From Bdellovibrio sp. (GTDB lineage Bacteria > Bdellovibrionota > Bdellovibrionia > Bdellovibrionales > Bdellovibrionaceae), in the NCBI GenBank assembly GCA_003176075.1, contig PSRN01000175.1, forward strand, positions 1 to 6,611: a DNA stretch of 6,611 nucleotides, given 5' to 3'. Of the stretch, positions 1-5,092 are shown one piece after another. The notes under the pieces are model-generated. The model searched no databases, was not told the DNA's origin, and worked only from the letters and a program-made list of their open reading frames with translations. The translations under genes were made by a program, and so were the position numbers. The stretch's first letter is position 1. Every line of letters starts with the position of its first letter.

Positions 1-132
1 ACGCCTCGACAGGAATCGAGACCGAATACAAGACCTGACCGGGACTCCATGATGGTTTTCCGCGAATTCATGTCCATAAAGACCGGCTTTTGACTGGTGC
101 CTATCGCAAGCGTAAAGTGCCGGCCAAAAGAG
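1..132. other. Edge region without a supported gene
   Basis: This is the downstream end of the minus-strand cluster. On the minus strand an ATG at 77-75 opens a frame (MDMNSRKTIMESRSG...) that runs off the window after about 25 codons. On the plus strand a frame runs from the window edge to a TGA at 91-93. Neither has a clear ribosome binding site or recognisable motif, so neither is called as a gene. Confidence 0.4.
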
Positions 133-573
133 TCATTCAACATTTGCGTACAGTGCTTCGATTCGATCCATCAAGTCTTCATCGCCCGCGACGAGGACGT
201 TGCCCCAAACGCGCGATTTTCCACCAATGTGATTAGTATGAAGTGCAATACGAAGTCCTTGATAATCAATTTGAGAAACCCAAAGAATGCCACACCAGGC
301 TGGAGTGAGTCCACAATCGATGCGTGTGGGTACTCTGTTTACGTCGTCGAGTGTAATCGGGTGATCGGCAAGGTAATAATTGCTATTAATGATGTCGTTC
401 TCGTTTCCACTGTGTAAAAAAAAGCCCTTAGAAAGGGCAAAATCCTTGAATTCTCGAGCATCCCTAAAAGTGACGGTCGTGGGTGTCAATGCAACACTTA
501 CAAAGCAGTAAACGGTCAGAGCGAAGAGCACGGCCGCTCCCATACGCAAGAAAATAGACCGTGATGATTGCAT
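133..573 (-). CDS. Small membrane-anchored protein, conserved-looking, function unknown
   Basis: This encodes about 146 residues with an N-terminal hydrophobic segment (roughly residues 11-28, MGAAVLFALTVYCFVSVA) that is either a signal anchor or an uncleaved signal peptide. The rest is an exported soluble domain of mixed alpha/beta character. Notable phrases are CGLTPAWCGILWV and, near the C-terminus, RVWGNVLVAGDEDLMDRIE. These resemble short planctomycete hypothetical proteins as I remember them; no function is known to me. An ATG at 591-589 would add six residues, but only the ATG at 573-571 has a purine-rich GGGA at usable spacing (minus-strand ATGGGACAAAAAATG), so I prefer 573. The gene is the last of the minus-strand series. 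Its coding strand contains a terminator-like hairpin with eight T at 438-416, listed separately. The frame is intact, unlike several neighbours. Confidence 0.7.
   Translation of the reverse strand: MQSSRSIFLRMGAAVLFALTVYCFVSVALTPTTVTFRDAREFKDFALSKGFFLHSGNENDIINSNYYLADHPITLDDVNRVPTRIDCGLTPAWCGILWVSQIDYQGLRIALHTNHIGGKSRVWGNVLVAGDEDLMDRIEALYANVE
416..438 (-). terminator. Terminator-like hairpin with T8 tract inside a coding region
   Basis: On the minus strand GCCCTT, a TCT loop and AAGGGC form a perfect 6-bp stem (arms 438-433 and 429-424). Eight T follow at once (423-416). This is the textbook shape of a rho-independent terminator, yet it encodes residues A-L-S-K-G-F-F-L of the 573-133 protein in frame. 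It may be a premature terminator or attenuator, or a coincidence of codon choice. The geometry is certain; the function is not. Confidence 0.4.
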
Positions 574-670
574 TTTTTGTCCCATCCACATTCCGGTGGC
601 CGCGGAGAAGATAAGAAAACTTGGCGCCGGACGCTTTCACTGCCGACTGGAGCCGCGCCACCCAAGCATG

Positions 671-715
671 TTACTCTTTGGGGATCTCAAATAGCTTGGT
701 TTCCAATCTGGCGTC
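671..715 (-). pseudogene. 45-bp C-terminal remnant of a LolA-like domain
   Basis: On the minus strand this reads DARLETKLFEIPKE followed by TAA. It closely matches DPKLEPKLFEIPKE plus TAA at 1978-1934, the C-terminus of the lesioned sigma-associated LolA-like domain. By direct comparison 39 of 45 bases are identical. Going upstream in this frame a TGA appears after five codons, so the remnant cannot be expressed as part of a longer protein from here. It is probably the tail of the duplicate whose internal part lies at 1504-1209. Confidence 0.75.
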
Positions 716-810
716 GCCGTGTAACCGCACTCACAGAAGGCTTCGTGCGCCGAAGCAGTCGTGCCCCGACGACCCGCCCCGGTGGGCCGCCGTCGAGGCT
801 GCGACGAATG

Positions 811-1095
811 TCACTTAGCGTTCCTGATTTTTTCGAGGCACTCGCGCTTGGGCGGCGAGACGGTAATCTCCGTCTGGCTGTCCATGAACTCCTTGACCTT
901 CTGCTCGCCGCCCTCGCTCTCGACCGCGAGCGTCATCCACCGGCACTGCCACTGGGCGAGTTCAAAGCGGAGGCGGTTCACCTCCACTCTGTCTTCTTCA
1001 ATCCGCGACCTCTCGGAAAGAGATTGGACGGTCATCCCCAAAACGAACGCGATGGCGACAGCGCCGCCGAGCAGTAGTTTGCAGAGGGAACTCAT
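811..1095 (-). CDS. Small single-pass membrane protein with helical tail, unknown function
   Basis: This encodes 94 residues. Residues 5-23 (CKLLLGGAVAIAFVLGMTV) form one hydrophobic helix. It is followed by a charged, probably helical or coiled-coil stretch (about 24-75, SLSERSRIEEDRVEVNRLRF and onward) and a short polar tail. A lone N-terminal anchor with a short exposed helical domain suggests an inner-membrane protein, but I recognise no family. The ATG at 1095 is preferred because AGGT lies about 6 bases upstream; a TTG at 1137 would add 14 charged residues before the anchor. The gene sits alone inside the segment that separates two pieces of a duplicated LolA-like domain, so it may have arrived with that segment. 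A terminator-like structure lies just upstream, so it may have its own promoter, although none is evident. Confidence 0.55.
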   Translation of the reverse strand: MSSLCKLLLGGAVAIAFVLGMTVQSLSERSRIEEDRVEVNRLRFELAQWQCRWMTLAVESEGGEQKVKEFMDSQTEITVSPPKRECLEKIRNAK

Positions 1096-1140
1096 CGTCG
1101 ACCTACGGTGGCGTTCAACCGATACCGCTTGGTTCAAGGC

Positions 1141-1169
1141 AAAAAAAAACGTCGCTCAGCCTTACGTTT
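1141..1169 (-). terminator. Possible rho-independent terminator after the LolA fragment
   Basis: On the minus strand AAACGT (1169-1164) pairs with ACGTTT (1152-1147) across an 11-base loop, and the T run continues to 1141, nine T in all from 1149. The stop codon of the upstream frame (1164-1162) lies inside the structure. The stem is short and AT-rich and its right arm overlaps the T tract, so it would be weak. Position right after a stop supports it. Confidence 0.4.
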
Positions 1170-1512
1170 GCAGCTGGGGCGGCTGCACGAGCCGGATGGT
1201 GCAGGGCGTCAACGGCAAGTGCGTTTTCGTGTCGATCCACACCGACATTTTTGCTGAGTTGCCATCGAAATCTAGGTCGTACGTCACGACTTGCGCCGGA
1301 CGGTCGCCGACCATTTCCTTGGCGCCCAGCTTGAAGTTTGTAACCGGCGCGTCCTTGTCGAGGACGACTTCCATTTCCTCGTCGTTTGGCTTGACAGAGT
1401 GGGCCATCAACATTGCGCCGGTAGCCATCACGATCGGCACGAGCTTCGATTGCTCCACGACTTTTTTGGGGTTGGCGTCAAACGTGCCCTTGTCGTTTTG
1501 TTTTGACGCTGC
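1162..1512 (-). pseudogene. Second, partial copy of the LolA/MucB-like domain
   Basis: The frame reads KQNDKGTFDANPKKVVEQSK, continues through DAPVTNFKLGAKEMVG and MSVWIDTKTHLPL, and ends in an unrelated tail (TPCTIRLVQPPQLQT, stop at 1164-1162). It is collinear with the internal part of the domain at 2354-2050. It lacks the beginning of the fold and the C-terminal EIPKE end. The family is the planctomycete 'outer-membrane lipoprotein carrier (LolA)-like' beta-sheet domain, usually exported. Here it has no start of its own apart from internal alternatives, and it follows the HEAT-like frame out of phase. It differs from the other copy by a 12-base in-frame loss near VPIV and a one-codon gain in the PNDEEMEVV segment. 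I regard it as a duplicated fragment captured downstream of the HEAT-like gene. Expression as a fusion would need a frame change at 1496-1508. Confidence 0.65.
1209..1504 (-). repeat. Duplicated segment, copy B
   Basis: This is DNA-level homology to 2050-2354 in direct orientation, about 840 bp away. It contains a 41-base block (1209-1249) identical to 2050-2090. Homology stops abruptly at 1209 on one side and fades around 1504 on the other. Confidence 0.8.
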
Positions 1513-1829
1513 TCGATCGTGCGAACTAAATCTTCGACGCGCCTGCGCGTTTCCAGGTCAACGCCGGAGGCCGCAGCCCGACGTAAAGCCGGCAATGCCG
1601 GTTCGCCGATTTCCGCCAACGCTTTGTTAGCCGCAGCGCGCTCAGCGAATGCACTGCTGCCCAGCTGGCGGGCAAGCCTGTCGATCCTTTCCGTGTCTGG
1701 AGTCTTCGCGGTCGACTCCGGTCTGTCCTGGCCGTAGAGATCGGCAAGCGGACCGATACCTACGGCGAGCGTCAAGAGCCCCCAAAGGACTGCTTTCACA
1801 ATTGGTCGTTTGGCTGCCAATGTGGACAT
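1428..1829 (-). CDS. Exported HEAT-like repeat protein, frame broken at its end
   Basis: This encodes 133 residues as read. A signal peptide or anchor lies at about 12-33 (KAVLWGLLTLAVGIGPLADLYG). A HEAT-like helical module spans about 48-107: RIDRLARQLGSSAFAERAAA, then EIGEPALPALRRAA, then DLETRRRVEDLVRTIEQ. This short module ('QLGS..F..R..A...L..IG..ALPALR.A') is common in exported planctomycete proteins and is presumably a scaffold or interaction domain. The ATG at 1829 is secured by a strong AAGGAG five bases upstream; the longer frame to 1886 has no such support. After EQR the reading passes through two AAAA runs (1504-1501 and 1499-1496) into RARLTPTPKKSWSNRSSCRS, a nonsense-like tail. 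The adjacent frame continues as a LolA-like segment. One extra A would join them into a protein of about 220 residues. Confidence 0.6.
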   Translation of the reverse strand: MSTLAAKRPIVKAVLWGLLTLAVGIGPLADLYGQDRPESTAKTPDTERIDRLARQLGSSAFAERAAANKALAEIGEPALPALRRAAASGVDLETRRRVEDLVRTIEQRQNKTTRARLTPTPKKSWSNRSSCRS

Positions 1830-1834
1830 ACGCA

Positions 1835-1840
1835 CTCCTT
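1835..1840 (-). promoter_or_regulatory. Shine-Dalgarno AAGGAG that fixes a start
   Basis: The minus-strand sequence AAGGAGTGCGTATG places a full AAGGAG five bases before the ATG at 1829. It is the best ribosome binding site on the minus strand here and argues against the longer start at 1886. Confidence 0.7.
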
Positions 1841-1933
1841 CCGTGACCGCCCGCGCAGACGCGAACACCGCGCCCGTCACTTTCAATGTTCCTGGTGGCC
1901 GCGATTTCCATCCACGATTTCTTTGACGCGAAG

Positions 1934-2381
1934 TTACTCTTTGGGAATCTCAAAGAGCTTGGGCTCCAATTTGGGGTCGATGGCGAATGTGCGATATGTT
2001 TCCGTGATGCGGAACGTTTGGCCGTCTTCCTACGCGATCACAACGCGTTTCAACGGCAAGTGCGTTTTCGTGTCGATCCACACCGACATTGTTGCTGACG
2101 TGCCGTCGTAACCATGTCGTACGACACGACCTGCCCCATGCGGTTGCCGACCATTTCCTTGGCGCCGAGCTTGAAGTTTGTCACAGGCGCGTCTTTGTCG
2201 AGGTCGACTTCCTTTTCCTCGCCTGGCTTGACCGAACGGACCATCAACATTGCGCCGGTCATCCCGATTCGGGCAAGTACGATCGGTACGAGCTTGGACT
2301 GCTCTGCGGCTTTCTTGGGGTTAGCGTCGAGCGTGCCCTTGTCGCCTTGTTTCGTGTAGTGCGCCTTACCATCGGTCAAAA
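1934..2381 (-). pseudogene. Lesioned C-terminal LolA-like domain of the sigma-factor gene
   Basis: This is the out-of-frame continuation of the sigma gene. The sigma frame stops at ...GIPDKQVMF; one extra T in the TTTT at 2381-2378 would read on as MFLTDGKAHYTKQGDKGTLD. The domain then runs to KEMVGNRMGQVVSYDM. Around 2110 a second base is missing compared with copy B (32 bases against 33 between TACGAC and ATGTCG). Restored, it reads MSVWIDTKTHLPLKRVVIA, then an in-frame TAG at 2032-2030, then EDGQTFRITETYRTFAIDPK and KLEPKLFEIPKE with a TAA at 1936-1934. The order and the EIPKE end match planctomycete LolA/MucB-like domains, which are exported and often follow a sigma or anti-sigma module. 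Two frameshifts and one stop mean it is not made as a single protein. A frame starting at TTG 2379 could give a 109-residue piece, which I doubt is translated. Confidence 0.75.
2050..2354 (-). repeat. Duplicated segment, copy A
   Basis: This is the partner of 1209-1504 in the same orientation. Copy A lies inside the complete version of the domain and is therefore probably the parent type, although B keeps one base that A has lost near 2110. Confidence 0.8.
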
Positions 2382-3830
2382 CATTACCTGCTTGTCAGGT
2401 ATACCGTCGATATCGAAGTCGATTTCCATCCGAGATTTGTTTCCCTCGGTGGCGTAAATCGTCGCCTTCCCGGTCCCCTTAATGGCCTGCGAGTCCACGT
2501 CGCTGTCCAATGCCACATGCAGGGACTTGGCGGCACGGACCTTTTTCTCCATCGCCCGATAGAGCTTTTCAGGATCGGTATCTTGAGCAGCATCGCTTCC
2601 CTTGCCTTCCTGTGCTGTCTTCTTTCGCGCAGCATCATGCTTACTCACAATGGTCAGCGAATGTTCTTGCCGAATGACCATCAGATTGTGCCGATCCAGT
2701 CCTTTGTTAACGATTTCGAAAACCTCTGTTATCGTGTACAATTTGTCTTTGGGACCCACGAAGGTAAATGTGCCGGGCGGCCGCGCATTCTCGGAAACGA
2801 TGGGTAACCCCGTGAGATCCGTGAGCCGCTCCAGAACTCTGGCCCAGGGTTGGTCGCGCATCTCGAAGGCCAGCCGATTCTCCTTCTCCTGCTCGTGATC
2901 CGGTTTCCGTTCCAATGCAGCCTGTTCAATCTCAATGAGTAGATGGTCGCCCGGTGCCGCCGCCATGCGGTTTGTGAGGACAGTTCCTCCCATTACCAAG
3001 AAACCCAGCATTAATGCCACGCTGGCGATTCTTATTTTGGTCACAAACATGGTTTGTATCGCTCCTTCTGTTAAGGCAGCGACCTTGGCGGTCGCGACCG
3101 TTGTTACCGCTTGTCCCGCCACAACAGCAATTGCCGCCTTTGTGGTTGAGCTGATCAGAACCTGGGGCACCGCAGCCCCTACGACCCCTTCTAAGAGCAG
3201 AAGGGCGCCTAAGCTGCAGGGCAGAGTCAGACCACGGGCGACCAATCGTTGGCGGAGGCGCTCACGCGCCAGTTCCAGGCGACCTTTGAGCGCGCTGGCC
3301 GTACATCCAATCTGTTGTGCGGCCTCGTCGCGCGTAAGCCCTTCCAGACAGCAAAGCACGACCGGCTCCCGGAATTTCTCCGGCAGACGAGATATTTCCT
3401 CCTCCAAGATCTCTTGCGCTTCTCGTACGGTGATTTGTGCTAGTGGCGTTGCCACATGCGTCATCGCCGATCGCTTTTCCCGATTCCGGCGTTCGCCTGC
3501 CATCGCTTTGCTCTTCAATGCTAGGCGATACGCCGTTCCAAAAAGCCAACTTCCCAGGGATTCTTGCTGACGAAGAGTTTGGGCTTTTTGGCTCAAGACC
3601 AGGAAGGTCGCTTGGAACACATCTTCCGCATCGTGCCCATTCTGAAGGGTGCGCGACGCGACGCGCAGGATCATCGGCCCATGACGGCGGACTATTGCTG
3701 CGAAGGCGGCTTCATCGTGCTGGACGACAAATCGCCGAAGCAACTCTTGATCGTTCTCCGCGCGAAGTTGAAGCGTAGTTACGACTTGGCGTATGCACCC
3801 AGAAAGTCGGTCTTGCAATCGTTTTTCCAC
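2376..3830 (-). CDS. ECF-type RNA polymerase sigma factor with membrane segment and STN-like domain
   Basis: This encodes 484 residues. Sigma region 2 spans about 27-105 (LLRRFVVQHDEAAFAAIVRR, HDAEDVFQATFLVLS, SLGSWLFGTAYRLA). Sigma region 4 spans about 140-195 (LPEKFREPVVLCCLEGLT, then the helix-turn-helix RDEAAQQIGCTASALKGRL). It should direct RNA polymerase to a specific promoter set. A weak hydrophobic stretch (201-229) and a clear transmembrane helix (267-286, RIASVALMLGFLVMGGTVLT) follow. An STN-like module comes next (about 318-396; FEMRDQPWARVLERLTDLTG, then ITEVFEIVNKGL), as found at the N-terminus of secretins and TonB receptors. A linker and the start of a LolA-like domain (from about 418) are cut by a stop at 2376-2378. 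Such sigma factors with membrane-anchored extensions are typical of planctomycetes. The suggested topology is sigma in the cytoplasm and sensor-like part outside, but a second membrane crossing cannot be excluded. The start is a GTG at 3830; a TTG at 3818 with AAGGTGGA upstream is an alternative. The broken LRR-PDZ gene ends 36 bases upstream. Confidence 0.85.
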   Translation of the reverse strand: MEKRLQDRLSGCIRQVVTTLQLRAENDQELLRRFVVQHDEAAFAAIVRRHGPMILRVASRTLQNGHDAEDVFQATFLVLSQKAQTLRQQESLGSWLFGTAYRLALKSKAMAGERRNREKRSAMTHVATPLAQITVREAQEILEEEISRLPEKFREPVVLCCLEGLTRDEAAQQIGCTASALKGRLELARERLRQRLVARGLTLPCSLGALLLLEGVVGAAVPQVLISSTTKAAIAVVAGQAVTTVATAKVAALTEGAIQTMFVTKIRIASVALMLGFLVMGGTVLTNRMAAAPGDHLLIEIEQAALERKPDHEQEKENRLAFEMRDQPWARVLERLTDLTGLPIVSENARPPGTFTFVGPKDKLYTITEVFEIVNKGLDRHNLMVIRQEHSLTIVSKHDAARKKTAQEGKGSDAAQDTDPEKLYRAMEKKVRAAKSLHVALDSDVDSQAIKGTGKATIYATEGNKSRMEIDFDIDGIPDKQVMF

Positions 3831-3866
3831 CTTCGTATTTCCATTCTGGGACCAAGGCCTTCATCG

Positions 3867-4391
3867 TCACAGATAGTAGTTCTTCCGCAGATCGAAACGG
3901 CAGAACAATTTTAAGGGACCCAGCGAGAATTTTGCCTTGCTTTGTTGCCGAATTCCAAAAGATGGGTCCGCCCTTGGGGTTCGGTAGGCCCAAAGGGCAC
4001 CGATTTCTTTACTGGATTGGAACGGAGTCAAAGTGTCCGCCACGACTATAGAAGTGCTTGTGAAGGATCCTCGGGCCTCGGCGACAGGCACGCGCAGTGT
4101 GCCTCTTCGAATGTTGCCGCTTCGTACGACGATGTAGGGCATCGGGTTGAAGGACCCCAAATCCGGGTGATCAAGGACATATCGGACGTTGTCGACGCTC
4201 ACGGTCTCCCATTTGTGGAGGCCGATGAGGACGTCTCCCTTCTGAATACCGGCCTTCGCTGCAACGCCTTTCGCGTCGATCGCGAGAACTCCATGCCGCC
4301 ACGAATCTCGCGGTTGACGACGTTGACATTCACGGGAGTGAGCTCCAATCCGGCATCGGTCACTTGCGTCTTGGCGAGCCCAAGCGTTCAC
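3867..4391 (-). pseudogene. PDZ-domain part of a broken LRR-PDZ gene
   Basis: From about base 4288 downward the frame reads VLAIDAKGVAAKAGIQKGDV, then LIGLHKWETVSVDNVRYVLD, then NPMPYIVVRSGNIRRGTLRV. This is a PDZ domain of the type seen at the C-terminus of planctomycete exported proteins and trypsin-like proteases, where it binds peptide ends. The first 30 or so codons of this open frame (from GTG 4391) are out of phase and meaningless. The real upstream sequence, NREIRGGME, lies in the neighbouring frame, and one extra base at about 4290 gives GGMEVLAIDAKG. After GTLRVPV a tail of about 65 residues follows that I cannot place; an overlapping frame (from 3993) looks equally protein-like there. 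The stop is at 3869-3867. I infer that the domain is not expressed from the original start. Confidence 0.7.
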
Positions 4392-4809
4392 AGTTGCTTC
4401 ATTCCCGTCAGGCGGGCCAAGCCGGCGTCGCTCGCTTGCGTATTGCTCAGGAGAAGATCTTTCATTTCCTTGAGTCCCTCAAGGTGCGCCATTCCCGCAT
4501 CAGTCACCTTCGTCGAGCCGAGTCCAAGTGCAGATGCGAGAGGCCCTTGAGGTGGACCAATCCGGCGTCCGAAACTTTCGTGGAGCGCAACTCAACCGCC
4601 TCCATCTTTTTCAGTCCCCGAAGGTTTTCCAGGCCACCGTCCGTCACACTCGTCCCCGAAAAGCCAAGCCCTTGTAGCTCGGCCAATCCCTTGAGGTGGA
4701 CCAGTCCCGCATCCGTCACTCTCGTGCCGCAGTCAACTTCCTTTACCGGCTCGAACGACGGATGGAACGGCTTCGAGCAGAATGATCCGCTCGACGTTAC
4801 CACGCGCAA
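4388..4809 (-). pseudogene. Leucine-rich-repeat part of a broken LRR-PDZ gene
   Basis: On the minus strand five TDAGL-type repeats can be read: RVTDAGLVHLKGLAELQGL, SVTDGGLENLRGLKKMEAV, KVSDAGLVHLKGLSHLHL, then, after a missing base at about 4523, LGSTKVTDAGMAHLEGLKEM and NTQASDAGLARLTGMKQL. A TGA stop follows at 4390-4388, after which the same frame continues TLGLAKTQVTDAGLELTP and NVNVVNREIRGGME into the PDZ part. LRRs of this kind are abundant in planctomycetes and serve protein binding. The N-terminus is missing: upstream of about 4740 the repeat pattern ends and the plus strand looks coding, so the nominal TTG at 4809 is probably not the true start. Two frameshifts, one stop and a lost 5' end make this a pseudogene. 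Confidence 0.75.
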
Positions 4810-4951
4810 GGCATATGACGCGCTGCATGAGTTGGCGATGAAGCTGCATTACGTGACTTGCGAAGGGACGAAGACTCCGGAAAGCTTCGGCGCGAAAATG
4901 CCGGGCGCGTCGCCAGACGAAAGTGAGGCACGATACACGTCATCGGGCTGA
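4742..4951 (+). pseudogene. C-terminal fragment of an unrecognised gene
   Basis: The plus-strand frame reads FTGSNDGWNGFEQNDPLDVT, then TRKAYDALHELAMKLHYVTC, then EGTKTPESFGAKMPG, and stops at 4949-4951. Composition, G/C-rich third positions and an amphipathic helix pattern (KAYDALHELAMKLHY) look like real protein. To the left the same frame runs into the antisense of the LRR array, so the rest of the gene is absent. I do not recognise the family. It is probably the end of a gene lost by rearrangement. No start or ribosome binding site is visible, and translation from within is doubtful. Confidence 0.4.
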
Positions 4952-5015
4952 AGTTTTGGCTGGCGTTCGATGTGTCGAAAGGGTTACGATATTAAGTGGA
5001 ATTCAAACTCGCTGC

Positions 5016-5035
5016 AATTCAGACATGTCTGGATT
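5016..5035. promoter_or_regulatory. Operator-like dyad aattcagacatgtctggatt
   Basis: The core cagacatgtctg is a perfect 12-bp palindrome. Flanks extend it to 20 bp with one mismatched pair. It ends 57 bases before the ATG at 5093, a plausible place for a homodimeric repressor or activator site. No poly-T follows, so it is not a terminator. Confidence 0.4.
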
Positions 5036-5078
5036 TGCGGCGCGATTTCGATTCATCGCTCGTCCTTGCTTATAGCTT

Positions 5079-5085
5079 AAAGGAG
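5079..5085 (+). promoter_or_regulatory. Ribosome binding site of the beta-propeller gene
   Basis: AAAGGAG lies seven bases before the ATG at 5093. This decides the start over the in-frame ATGs further in. Confidence 0.8.
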
Positions 5086-5092
5086 CGTTGCC

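Larger units (their letters stand above)
4952..5092 (+). promoter_or_regulatory. Leader region of the beta-propeller gene with two dyads
   Basis: This 141-bp spacer lies between the gene fragment and the PQQ-type gene. It holds the inverted repeat TTCGA-TGTG-TCGAA (4966-4979), a possible -10 like TATTAA (4990-4995) without a good -35, the 20-bp dyad at 5016-5035, and the ribosome binding site just before the start. A promoter must lie in or before it because the gene upstream on this strand is broken, but its exact place cannot be fixed. Confidence 0.4.

Noticed and set aside
592..610. Shared GCGGCCACC-like words at 597-606 and 1895-1904 as a further repeat
   Set aside because: Only about ten bases match and the flanks do not align, so chance is likely in G/C-rich DNA.
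740..756. Hairpin gcttcg-tgcgc-cgaagc
   Set aside because: The stem is only 6 bp and has no T tract on either strand, so it is not a convincing terminator. It is too short to call as an element end.
761..1630. Plus-strand open frame of 289 codons
   Set aside because: It runs antisense to the small membrane protein, the LolA fragment and the HEAT-like module, all of which show recognisable features on the minus strand. Its own translation is rich in S, R and C with no motif.
2374..2384. Programmed frameshift at the end of the sigma frame
   Set aside because: The site reads GTA ATG TTT TGA, which does not fit the usual X XXY YYZ slippery heptamer. The downstream domain also has another frameshift and a stop, so loss of a T is simpler.
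2935..3570. Plus-strand open frame of 211 codons
   Set aside because: It is antisense to the sigma factor core, whose regions 2 and 4 are unmistakable. The translation is low-complexity A/T/S/R-rich.
3712..3993. Minus-strand frame reading LPNPKGGPIFWNSATKQGK and onward
   Set aside because: It looks somewhat protein-like but overlaps the sigma factor start and the PDZ tail, begins only with TTG and has no ribosome binding site. It may be the shifted end of the LRR-PDZ gene, which cannot be settled here.
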